This document shows, in pieces, positions 1 to 5,987 of a stretch of DNA of 16,942 nucleotides. The stretch is from Candidatus Kaiserbacteria bacterium (GTDB lineage: Bacteria; Patescibacteriota; Minisyncoccia; Phycocordibacterales; Phycocordibacteraceae): contig DRJB01000038.1 in the NCBI GenBank assembly GCA_011052355.1, positions 1 through 16,942 on the forward strand, read 5' to 3'. The notes beneath the pieces are model-generated. The model did no database searches. It saw only the letters and a list, made by a program, of their open reading frames with translations, and was not told the DNA's origin. How positions within the stretch are numbered: the stretch's first letter is position 1; each line of letters starts with the position of its first letter. A program made the position numbers and the translations under genes.

Positions 1-11
1 AGTACAAATTG

Positions 12-70
12 GGAAAGTATATCATACCCCCGTGGCGACTGCGTCGCCACGGGGGTATGATATACTTTCC
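12..70. repeat. 59-bp perfect palindrome upstream of the MFS gene
   Basis: Two perfectly complementary 28-nt arms (12-39 and 43-70) are separated by a 3-nt loop (TGC). The outer part is A+T rich and the inner part G+C rich. The right arm contains TATACT at 61-66, a possible -10 box for the transporter at 93, and by symmetry the left arm carries the same box on the other strand. The 8-mer AGTACAAA lies on both sides (1-8 and 75-82). No T-tract follows, so it is not a typical intrinsic terminator. The upstream gene is outside the window. Confidence 0.9.
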
Positions 71-92
71 ACAAAGTACAAAATAAAAATCC

Positions 93-1247
93 ATGCATCC
101 TCGCATTACCCTATCTGTCGGAAATTTCTTTTTTGAAATATCATCCATCATTACCATATTCATTGCTATTCCGTATTTATCTGCGTTCATTGGAAATACC
201 TATGCGAGCTTGGTTATTGCCGGGGGTGCGCTTATCTCTATTATTGGGTTCCCCATGCTTCCACGCTATACCGCACGATTTGGCGCACAGACACTTGCAA
301 TTTTCCTTGCATTACTGCAGATATTGGTACTCTTGGCACTTGCCGCCGTTCCAAACGCTATTGTCGCAGTAATCGGTATCGCCCTCATCATTGCTTTGCA
401 ACCGTTTTTATATTACACATTTGATTTACTTCTTGCCGCAGTCACTTTGCAGAAAGGAATGACCGGAAAGGTTCGCACACTTTTTTTAACCGTGGGCAAC
501 GTGGCAACAGCAGGCGCCCCGCTTCTTATGGGAGCGCTTTTGCTTGATACTAATGATTACAGTCGCGTATTCCTTGCTGTGGCAGTAGTTATCATACCGA
601 TTGTCATACTGTTTGCCGGACGAAAATTGCCTACCGGCAAACCTCCCAAAGAGCTTCATTTCGGTTCCGCACTACGCACCATATTTCATGACCGTAATCT
701 ATCTGCTGTGATAAGTGCACACTTTTTCTTAGACCTATTTTATATGTGGGCGCCATTATACACACCAATATATCTGCACAACGTACTTGGCATTCCGTGG
801 GGACAGTTAGGGTGGATCTTTTCCGTCATGCTACTTCCTTTTGTATTCGTTGAATATCCGGCAGGCGTCATTTCCGACCGATTTCACACAGATAAAAAAC
901 TCATGGCTCTCGGATTTATTATTATGGGTAGCACCTTCGCTCTGGTACCGATTATTACCACCACTACATCGGTTTTAATAATACTTGCCATCTTGGTTTC
1001 GTCTCGCGTTGGTGCCGCGCTGGTGGAGGCGATGACAGAAACACATTTTTTCAGGAGTGTGTCCGAGCAAGATTCCGAAGAGATTGCGGCGTTTCGTGAC
1101 ACCTGGCCTTTCGCAAACCTTATTGCGCCACTGACCGCAAGCGTCTTTTTTTTCATGAGCGGGTTTTCACTATTTTTTATTTCAACCGGCGTATTTCTTA
1201 TGGTGGCGGGCGCAATCGCTTCACTCCTGATTCGCACCACTTACTAA
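93..1247 (+). CDS. MFS-type membrane transporter
   Basis: This 384-residue protein is made almost entirely of hydrophobic segments, about twelve predicted membrane helices in two halves, with a polar central loop near residues 175-200 (GRKLPTGKPPKELHFG). The length and layout match the major facilitator superfamily. In the second half, PAGVISDRFHTDKK (around residues 258-271) resembles the loop 'A-motif' (G-x-x-x-D-R) that MFS proteins carry between helices. The substrate cannot be told from sequence; a sugar, drug or metabolite exporter are all possible. The ATG at 93 is the first in frame; no Shine-Dalgarno is visible, and a TATACT box at 61-66 would give a leader of about 20 nt. The 3' end overlaps the convergent mutY-like gene by 27 bp, so neither gene has a separate terminator there. 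Confidence 0.75.
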   Translation: MHPRITLSVGNFFFEISSIITIFIAIPYLSAFIGNTYASLVIAGGALISIIGFPMLPRYTARFGAQTLAIFLALLQILVLLALAAVPNAIVAVIGIALIIALQPFLYYTFDLLLAAVTLQKGMTGKVRTLFLTVGNVATAGAPLLMGALLLDTNDYSRVFLAVAVVIIPIVILFAGRKLPTGKPPKELHFGSALRTIFHDRNLSAVISAHFFLDLFYMWAPLYTPIYLHNVLGIPWGQLGWIFSVMLLPFVFVEYPAGVISDRFHTDKKLMALGFIIMGSTFALVPIITTTTSVLIILAILVSSRVGAALVEAMTETHFFRSVSEQDSEEIAAFRDTWPFANLIAPLTASVFFFMSGFSLFFISTGVFLMVAGAIASLLIRTTY

Positions 1248-2114
1248 ACCGGAAGCATCAGAAAGGACAATATATCTCCCTTTCTTCATCACCAACTTTT
1301 CGCTCATGAGCATTTCAAGTGCGCGGAGAGATTGCGCGCGACGCCGTGCGCCATACAAAGAAAGTAGCATCTCTTGCGTGGCGCTATTGTGCGACAAACG
1401 TCGCACAATAGCGCCACGCACCTCTCTCAATGAACCGGAAAATGGTTTTTGTATCACATAGTGCACACTGTACTTATTTATACGCACACCTTGTTGTTTA
1501 AGATATGCACCATAATCCATAAGTGCAAAATACCATTGCCGCGGATATTTTTTTGGCAGAGTAAGAGAAATATACTTGATAATATTTTTGTCCGATACTA
1601 AATGTGTCACTCCATTGAAAAAATGATGCAAAAAAACGGTACGAATATTTGTTTCAATAAAAATCTCTTCGTAATTCCATGCGAAAGTCATAATGGCGCG
1701 CGCCGTGTAGGGACCGACACCGGACAATGACTCAAGTTGTGTACTGTTTTTCGGAAGTATTCCATGATAACGTTCCACCACCGTTATCGTGGCAGTGTGA
1801 AGCATTTTTGCTCGGCGATTATATCCAAGCCCCTGCCACGCGGTGAGCACTTCGGAAAGTGGCGCACGGGCAAGCTGATGAATGGTCGGGAATTGTGTTA
1901 TGAAAGAGGAATAGAAAGGAATGACTCGCTCAACTTGTGTTTGCTGTAACATTATCTCCGATACCAAAATATAATATGGGTTGCGCGTAGTGCGCCAGGG
2001 AAGCTCGTGTCGTCCATGAGCTTTATAATATCGCCACACCAATTGTCGGAATGCACTTATCGTTATAGGTTTTCCTTTTTGCACGGCATACTGTGAGACC
2101 GTCTCTTTATTCAT
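1221..2114 (-). CDS. mutY: MutY-like A/G-specific adenine DNA glycosylase, lacking the Fe-S cluster
   Basis: MutY removes adenine mispaired with 8-oxoguanine. The 297-residue protein has the family hallmarks in order: LPWR (38-41), EIMLQQTQV (53-61) with E53 equivalent to the catalytic E. coli Glu37, GLGYNRRA (95-102), and the helix-hairpin-helix SGVGPYTARA (131-140). Where MutY normally has the catalytic Asp (Asp138 in E. coli, in a D-G-N-V-type motif), this protein reads IETNIRTV, so Glu154 sits at that place. There is no cysteine anywhere, so the usual C-terminal [4Fe-4S] loop is absent. The C-terminal 8-oxoG recognition domain is also not evident; residues 225-297 look like a short winged-helix-type tail. 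A perfect 20-bp-arm palindrome lies in the codons for residues 232-246. TATAAT (2120-2125) ends 5 nt before the ATG, suggesting a leaderless mRNA. The family assignment is firm; the exact base preference is inferred. Confidence 0.85.
   Translation of the reverse strand: MNKETVSQYAVQKGKPITISAFRQLVWRYYKAHGRHELPWRTTRNPYYILVSEIMLQQTQVERVIPFYSSFITQFPTIHQLARAPLSEVLTAWQGLGYNRRAKMLHTATITVVERYHGILPKNSTQLESLSGVGPYTARAIMTFAWNYEEIFIETNIRTVFLHHFFNGVTHLVSDKNIIKYISLTLPKKYPRQWYFALMDYGAYLKQQGVRINKYSVHYVIQKPFSGSLREVRGAIVRRLSHNSATQEMLLSLYGARRRAQSLRALEMLMSEKLVMKKGRYIVLSDASGLVSGANQE
1376..1419. repeat. Perfect palindrome inside mutY
   Basis: The arms are 20 nt (1376-1395 and 1400-1419), perfectly complementary, with an AAAC loop. 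It lies wholly within the mutY coding frame, in the stretch between the glycosylase core and the C-terminal tail, and keeps the frame open. Confidence 0.9.
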
Positions 2115-2119
2115 ACCTT

Positions 2120-2125
2120 ATTATA
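2120..2125 (-). promoter_or_regulatory. -10 box of the mutY-like gene
   Basis: A consensus TATAAT reads on the minus strand and ends 5 nt before the ATG at 2114. No convincing -35 hexamer is visible at the usual distance. The AAGGT between box and ATG could double as a weak ribosome-binding sequence, but transcription would start at or next to the ATG. Confidence 0.5.
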
Positions 2126-2162
2126 ATACCTCTATAAGCACATTGTGACGCACAACAACACT

Positions 2163-2855
2163 CTATAGTTCATATATCACGTCTTTACGCTCAACCACCA
2201 CTTGCCATCCGTTACGTCTGGCTTCGCGATATAAAAGTTTATTCGGATTAAAAGCAATTGATGTTTCGGCAAGTTCAAGCATCGGCAAATCACTTTCCGT
2301 ATCACCCACTGCCACAGAACCGACAAACGTAAGACCCTCTTTGCGTACGACACGTCGCAAAATCGTTCCTTTATTCATAATTAAATCTTCATCTTCTATT
2401 CCACCAGTAAAACATCCCGAGGCACCGGTGGAATAAAAAATCCCATATGTTTTATCAAACCCAAGTTCATACCCAAAACCATCAACAATGAGTTTGGGTG
2501 AGTGCGATATTGCAAGCAGATAATATCCGCGGTGTTTCAAGTCTTGTACAAGATCGCGCGTATAGCGATACACTCGGTTTTTCATTTCCTCAATTATTTC
2601 TCCCGCCACATCAGCCACCTCGCCGTACGGCACCCCCTTCAGCTGTCGCCCGAATGCATCAACCACTTTGTGAACGTATACCGAATAATCACCCTTGCGG
2701 TCAAGCCACTGCAAATGCTCATTTGCATACACCTCACGTGTTTCCTTTGGAAATATGTCACGCTCAATAAGACACTCCACGAGCTCAAGAAGAAGTGAAG
2801 AGCGAAAAATTGTGCCATCAATATCAAACACCGCCACCGGTCGTTTCTCTTTCAT
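2163..2855 (-). CDS. HAD-IB family phosphatase (SerB-like)
   Basis: A 230-residue haloacid dehalogenase-superfamily phosphatase. Visible motifs: motif I DIDGT (11-15; D11 nucleophile, D13 acid/base), motif II serine in LAISHS (S117), motif III lysine in NKGT (K162), and motif IV GDTESD (184-189) for Mg2+ binding. The segment between motifs I and II (about 20-100) is helical, as expected for the C1 cap of the IB subfamily, which includes phosphoserine phosphatases and related phosphomonoesterases. The natural substrate cannot be read from sequence; no serine-synthesis neighbour is present. I chose the ATG at 2855 because it begins directly before the DIDGT strand and TATGAT (2862-2867) ends 6 nt upstream; an in-frame ATG at 2873 would place the -10 box inside the gene. 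It lies 48 bp upstream of the mutY-like gene on the same strand. Confidence 0.82.
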   Translation of the reverse strand: MKEKRPVAVFDIDGTIFRSSLLLELVECLIERDIFPKETREVYANEHLQWLDRKGDYSVYVHKVVDAFGRQLKGVPYGEVADVAGEIIEEMKNRVYRYTRDLVQDLKHRGYYLLAISHSPKLIVDGFGYELGFDKTYGIFYSTGASGCFTGGIEDEDLIMNKGTILRRVVRKEGLTFVGSVAVGDTESDLPMLELAETSIAFNPNKLLYREARRNGWQVVVERKDVIYEL

Positions 2856-2934
2856 ACACACATCATACCGCACGCGAGCAAATGGCGCATGCCAATAGGC
2901 GCTTCCTGACTACGTTTACTATATTAAAACACGC

Positions 2935-2969
2935 TTCAATTAACGAACATCCGATGTCCGATAATTGAA
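2935..2969. repeat. Imperfect palindrome, GACATCC-core type
   Basis: Arms of 17 nt (2935-2951 and 2953-2969) flank a single central C, with 15 of 17 positions complementary. The centre, ACATCCGATGTCCGATA, matches the centre of the palindrome at 8552-8604 almost exactly. It lies between the divergent HAD phosphatase gene and the small gene at 3105. Confidence 0.8.
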
Positions 2970-3007
2970 TATCCAATGTTTCCACATCATTCATCAAAGA
3001 TGGCTAT

Positions 3008-3022
3008 GAAAGTCCGACTTCC
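3008..3022. repeat. TCCGA short palindrome, copy 1
   Basis: GAAAGTCCGACTTCC differs by one base from the perfect 15-nt palindrome at 3647-3661. It is followed by a C/T-rich run (CTCTTCTCCTCC), as is the copy at 3647. It lies upstream of the small gene at 3105. Confidence 0.6.
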
Positions 3023-3091
3023 CTCTTCTCCTCCATTTACCGTTGTTAGCTATGTTTACAATATTGTGCTAACCTCAAACAAGATAAATGT

Positions 3092-3096
3092 AGGAG
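3092..3096 (+). promoter_or_regulatory. Ribosome-binding site deciding the start at 3105
   Basis: AGGAG is followed by an 8-nt spacer and then ATG at 3105. This is one of only two clear Shine-Dalgarno sequences in the window and favours 3105 over in-frame ATGs at 2976, 3000 and 3006, one of which lies right beside repeat copy 1. Confidence 0.5.
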
Positions 3097-3104
3097 TGGT
3101 GGCC

Positions 3105-3554
3105 ATGTATGGAATTAATCCGGGATTTCTAGAGTTTTTAATCAAACTAGAAAATAAAAAAGAAGGCGAACCACTGATTCACTGGCAAAGTGGGATTGAT
3201 TTTTTGACCGTATTTATCGGGGATGGAGATTGCCGACAATATACGGTCGGAGGGTTTGTTTACCCTCACGTTAGCCTTCTCCGCAAGCGATATCCTGCGA
3301 AAGGAGAGGACGATTTCGCCGGTTTTGAAATATCCGGTGGAATCAAAGGATTTTTACGATATCATTACAAAAAAATCCTTGGAGATGATTTCGCGGAATT
3401 TGCTCTGCGTCATAACGCAATGACGCACGAGTATCACGCCTCGGAGCTGTTGGAAATGTGGCTTGGTCCATATCCTCAATACTTTTCAAGGGGTATTAAA
3501 AGAATTAAAAGAGCTCTAACATACCAAAATCCCTCTCTCCATATTCCGCTTTAG
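3105..3554 (+). CDS. Hypothetical protein, 149 residues
   Basis: I do not recognise this protein. From the ATG at 3105 it is 149 residues, soluble-looking, without signal peptide or obvious membrane helix. The first half is mixed (GINPGFLEFLIKLENKKEG, then a hydrophobic strand-like stretch GIDFLTVFIGDGDC), and the second half is richer in aromatic and basic residues, including YHYKKILGDDF, and MWLGPYPQYFSRGIKR near the end. The frame remains open upstream to 2976, giving up to 192 residues, but the AGGAG at 3092-3096 supports the shorter form. It has its own intrinsic terminator (3559-3592). It is flanked by copies of a TCCGA palindrome (3008 upstream; 3606 and 3647 downstream) and stands alone on its strand between minus-strand housekeeping genes, which is compatible with a laterally acquired or mobile unit; that is inference. 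Confidence 0.55.
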   Translation: MYGINPGFLEFLIKLENKKEGEPLIHWQSGIDFLTVFIGDGDCRQYTVGGFVYPHVSLLRKRYPAKGEDDFAGFEISGGIKGFLRYHYKKILGDDFAEFALRHNAMTHEYHASELLEMWLGPYPQYFSRGIKRIKRALTYQNPSLHIPL

Positions 3555-3558
3555 TTTT

Positions 3559-3592
3559 GAGGCATTCTTAATTGAGTGCCTCTCATTTTATT
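3559..3592 (+). terminator. Intrinsic terminator of the 3105-3554 gene
   Basis: A 9-bp stem (GAGGCATTC at 3559-3567 with GAGTGCCTC at 3574-3582, one T-G wobble) with loop TTAATT is followed by TCATTTTATT. It begins 4 nt after the stop codon. Confidence 0.7.
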
Positions 3593-3605
3593 CCGGGACT
3601 TCTAT

Positions 3606-3620
3606 GGAAGTCCGACCCCC
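3606..3620. repeat. TCCGA short palindrome, copy 2 (half-decayed)
   Basis: GGAAGTCCGACCCCC shares the left arm and centre with the perfect copy at 3647-3661 but its right arm has changed. It lies downstream of the terminator of the small gene. Confidence 0.55.
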
Positions 3621-3646
3621 TAATCAAAGTTGTGAGTTCAGAATGT

Positions 3647-3661
3647 GGAAGTCCGACTTCC
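3647..3661. repeat. TCCGA short palindrome, copy 3 (perfect)
   Basis: GGAAGTCCGACTTCC has perfect 7-nt arms around a single central C. A C/T-rich tract follows (TCCTTCCCTC), resembling the sequence after copy 1. Confidence 0.65.
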
Positions 3662-3701
3662 TCCTTCCCTCATAAAGCCAATAAGACTTGATAATGTAGC
3701 C

Positions 3702-3786
3702 ACACAGCCGGCATAATAGAAAAAATTGACTAAGACTTGGTCAAGTGACCCGGAGCGGTCCATTTTTTCTATTATGCCGGCTGTGT
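3702..3786. repeat. 85-bp inverted-repeat element with a 35-nt interior
   Basis: Two perfectly complementary 25-nt arms (3702-3726 and 3762-3786) enclose 35 nt (3727-3761). The interior carries GGTC (3739-3742), GACC (3747-3750) and GGTC (3757-3760), which could form alternative small hairpins, and the 9-mer TAAGACTTG (3731-3739) that also occurs just outside at 3682-3690. It lies in the convergent gap between the small gene and nth. The A6/T6 runs are inside the arms, so it is not a textbook terminator. The remainder of 3593-3842 shows no gene. Confidence 0.85.
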
Positions 3787-3837
3787 TGCCTTAGTGCTAA
3801 CTTTTTAGAATAGCGCACCTGCGACCCGACGGCTGAC

Positions 3838-3864
3838 AAAAATCACTTCGCTCGGGGCCAGCGA
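3838..3864 (-). terminator. Possible short terminator at the end of nth
   Basis: On the minus strand a 5-bp stem (TCGCT with AGCGA, loop of 7) overlaps the last codons of nth and is followed, across the TGA stop, by TTTTT. The stem is short, so termination is only plausible. Confidence 0.3.
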
Positions 3865-4535
3865 GTGGCGGCGGGTTGATAGAGTTTTGTGAGTGGATGG
3901 TCTGCACAGTCGTGAGGACGCGCGGGACATTTGTATCGTCCGTACAGTACCAAGCCATTGTTCACATATTTCCAATCTTTCTTTGGTATGAGTTTTTCAA
4001 GGTCTTTGGAAATTTTAACGGGGTCCGAATTATCGGTCAAATCAAAACGCTTGGCAAAACGCTTCACGTGAGTGTCTGTTGCAATACCATCCCATATTTG
4101 AAAAAGCTCTCCCAATACCACATGCGCCGTTTTGTATCCGATACCGGGCAATGTGGTGAGCTCATGCTCCGTACGAGGAATTTTCCCGCCGAAACGTTCT
4201 TTTATTTCTCGGGCGGTAGCGATGATGTTTTTCGCCTTAGCTCTGAAAAAAGTAATTGACGATATCTCCTTGGTGAAAGTATCAAAATGGGCATCTGCAA
4301 AGTCCCCCACCGTTTTATATTTTTTGAATAACACATCGGTGCAGGCGTTCACTTTTTTGTCGGTACATTGTGCGGAAAGAACGACCGCAACGACAAATTG
4401 AAATTGGGTTGTATAGGTGAGCTCACTTTTTGGTTTTGAATATTCTTGTTTTAAATACGCAACGATTTTTTGAGAGCGCGCGGAGCGCGCGCTGTGCTTG
4501 TTGTCAACATCAAAAAGTCGTTCATGCATACGCAT
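3843..4535 (-). CDS. nth: Endonuclease III (DNA glycosylase/AP lyase) with a degenerate Fe-S loop
   Basis: Endonuclease III removes oxidised pyrimidines and cleaves the resulting abasic site. From the ATG at 4535 the protein is 230 residues, close to the E. coli enzyme (211). Visible features: LSAQCTD (53-59), the helix-hairpin-helix LPGIGYKTAHVV (129-140) with catalytic K135, and TDTHVKRFAKR with catalytic D154. The C-terminal loop should be C-x6-C-x2-C-x5-C for a [4Fe-4S] cluster; here it reads C203-x6-C210-x2-H213-x5-Y219, so two of four ligands are replaced. The N-terminus holds a low-complexity SARSARS stretch encoded by a GC palindrome (4475-4493). The frame opens further to 4595, but that would overlap zwf by 74 bp; starts at 4535 or 4529 overlap the zwf stop by 14 or 8 bp, a normal coupling arrangement. 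Confidence 0.85.
   Translation of the reverse strand: MRMHERLFDVDNKHSARSARSQKIVAYLKQEYSKPKSELTYTTQFQFVVAVVLSAQCTDKKVNACTDVLFKKYKTVGDFADAHFDTFTKEISSITFFRAKAKNIIATAREIKERFGGKIPRTEHELTTLPGIGYKTAHVVLGELFQIWDGIATDTHVKRFAKRFDLTDNSDPVKISKDLEKLIPKKDWKYVNNGLVLYGRYKCPARPHDCADHPLTKLYQPAATRWPRAK
4475..4493. repeat. Small GC palindrome in the nth 5' end
   Basis: AGCGCGCG and CGCGCGCT arms with a GAG loop encode Ser-Ala-Arg-Ser-Ala-Arg-Ser in nth. Its sequence resembles the larger GCGCGC palindrome at 10207-10231 in ftsQ. Confidence 0.6.
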
Positions 4536-5967
4536 CAAAAGATTCGCTTTCCGGTCCATCGGTTCCCTGCCCATAGGTGTGGAGTGGCTCTGCATGCCAT
4601 GCTTCTATAATCGGAGTTATAAAACGCCATGCGGAAAGCACCTCATCGGTTCCCGCAAATAATGTTTGGTCACCATTTAAGCAATCATACAACACACGTT
4701 CATACGCATCGGGAAGGTGCGACAACGGCGTATCTTCACGATAGGAAAAACGAAGGGTGCGCGGTTCAACCTCGTTTGAAAGCCCCGGCTTTTTCGCCCA
4801 AAATTGTATTGAAATTTCTTCCTGCGGTTGCAGTGTAAAGGTAAGTGTGTTTTGGCAATTGCGCGAATCGGTAGTCGCACACAGCGCATGCTGAGACCGT
4901 TTAAAATATACTACAATGTGCGCGATTTTTTGACGCATACGTTTTCCGCTTTCCAAAATAAACGGTACACCTTTCCATGCGGGAGTATCCAAGAAAGCAC
5001 GTATCTTAAAATAAGTTTCCGTTTGCGCATCGGACTCAATGTCATCTCCCAGAACAAACCCTTCGTATTGTCCGCGCACGACATCGCGCGAAAGATTCTC
5101 AACCGGGCGCAGTTTTGAAAGTATGTGAGCACGCTTTGCGCGAATATGCAACGCATCAGATTTCTCAGGATTATCCATGGCAATCATGGCAAGCATTTGT
5201 AAAAGATGATTTTGTCCGACATCACGCAGAGCTCCAGTATCGCTATAGAACTTTCCGCGCCCTTCCATGCCAAGCGTTTCCATAAGTTGAATGTGCACTT
5301 TTTCAATTCCCGCAGTATTCCACAGTGACTCAAAAATAAAATTTGAAAACCTGAAGTGCAATATATTTTGTATCATCTCTTTTGCAAGATAGTGGTCAAT
5401 GCGATAAATCTGCTCCTCTTTGAACAGGGCGCTGAGTTTTTCATCAAGTGCGCGCGCTGTGTGTATGTCTTTCCCAAATGGTTTCTCAATGAGAATACGC
5501 GCCGGGTATGCCGAGTGTTCATGCTTTGTGATACCGGAATCATGTAAATTTTGAAGTGCTATTTCATAATGTGATGGAGAAATTGCGAGATAGAATAATT
5601 TGTTTGCAGGCGAATGATGCGCACGCTCAAGTGACTTTATATACTCGCCAAGTGCCACGTATCTCTCTTTCACATCAAAATGCCCTTGACGGTATGAAAA
5701 TAGATTTAAAAAATTTTGTACGAGCTTCGCGTCAGCCGATGTGAAAATATCAGCAAGCGCCTCACGCACAAACGTGGCAAATGCTTCATTTGAAAATTCT
5801 CTGCGGGAAAAACCGATAATGCGAAATTGTGGCGGGAGAAGACCATTGCGATACAAATGCCAAAGCGCCAATAATAATTTACGCCGACTTAAATCACCGG
5901 TAATACCGAATATAATTAAAAAAGTCGGTATCGTATGCTGAGTATCGTGTGCATCTACTGAAGACAT
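4522..5967 (-). CDS. zwf: Glucose-6-phosphate 1-dehydrogenase
   Basis: It catalyses the first step of the oxidative pentose phosphate pathway, glucose 6-phosphate to 6-phosphogluconolactone, with NADP+ (or NAD+) reduction in the cytoplasm. The 481-residue length is typical of the family (E. coli 491). N-terminal nucleotide-binding motif FGITGDLSRRKL (20-31), then IEKPFGKD (160-167), the signature RIDHYLAKE (189-197) with D191, H192 and K196 of the phosphate-binding site, and TGALRDVGQNHLLQ (244-257) where H254 corresponds to the catalytic base. All key residues are intact, so an active enzyme is expected. The ATG at 5967 follows a C-rich leader without Shine-Dalgarno; TATAAT on the minus strand at 5987-5992 overlaps the stop of the upstream gene and would give a short leader. 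Its stop overlaps the nth start. No 6-phosphogluconolactonase or Gnd is in the window. Confidence 0.93.
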   Translation of the reverse strand: MSSVDAHDTQHTIPTFLIIFGITGDLSRRKLLLALWHLYRNGLLPPQFRIIGFSRREFSNEAFATFVREALADIFTSADAKLVQNFLNLFSYRQGHFDVKERYVALGEYIKSLERAHHSPANKLFYLAISPSHYEIALQNLHDSGITKHEHSAYPARILIEKPFGKDIHTARALDEKLSALFKEEQIYRIDHYLAKEMIQNILHFRFSNFIFESLWNTAGIEKVHIQLMETLGMEGRGKFYSDTGALRDVGQNHLLQMLAMIAMDNPEKSDALHIRAKRAHILSKLRPVENLSRDVVRGQYEGFVLGDDIESDAQTETYFKIRAFLDTPAWKGVPFILESGKRMRQKIAHIVVYFKRSQHALCATTDSRNCQNTLTFTLQPQEEISIQFWAKKPGLSNEVEPRTLRFSYREDTPLSHLPDAYERVLYDCLNGDQTLFAGTDEVLSAWRFITPIIEAWHAEPLHTYGQGTDGPESESFDAYA

Positions 5968-5987
5968 GGGTGGGGTGGATTAAAAAA

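Noticed and set aside
12..70. Reading the long palindromes as ordinary intrinsic terminators
   Set aside because: They lack T-tracts, several lie inside genes or in promoters, and true terminators in the window (3559-3592, 12848-12878) have short stems with T-rich tails.
2976..3104. Upstream extension of the small gene to an ATG at 2976 (192 residues)
   Set aside because: The extension runs through repeat copy 1 and lacks a ribosome-binding site, whereas AGGAG is correctly spaced before the ATG at 3105. It is not fully excluded.
3008..3661. A CRISPR array made of the TCCGA repeats
   Set aside because: There are only three short, degenerate copies with irregular spacing of about 600 and 40 nt and no cas genes.
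4536..4595. Longer N-terminus of nth starting at 4595
   Set aside because: It would overlap zwf by 74 bp and adds residues absent from the family; starts at 4535 or 4529 give a normal short overlap.
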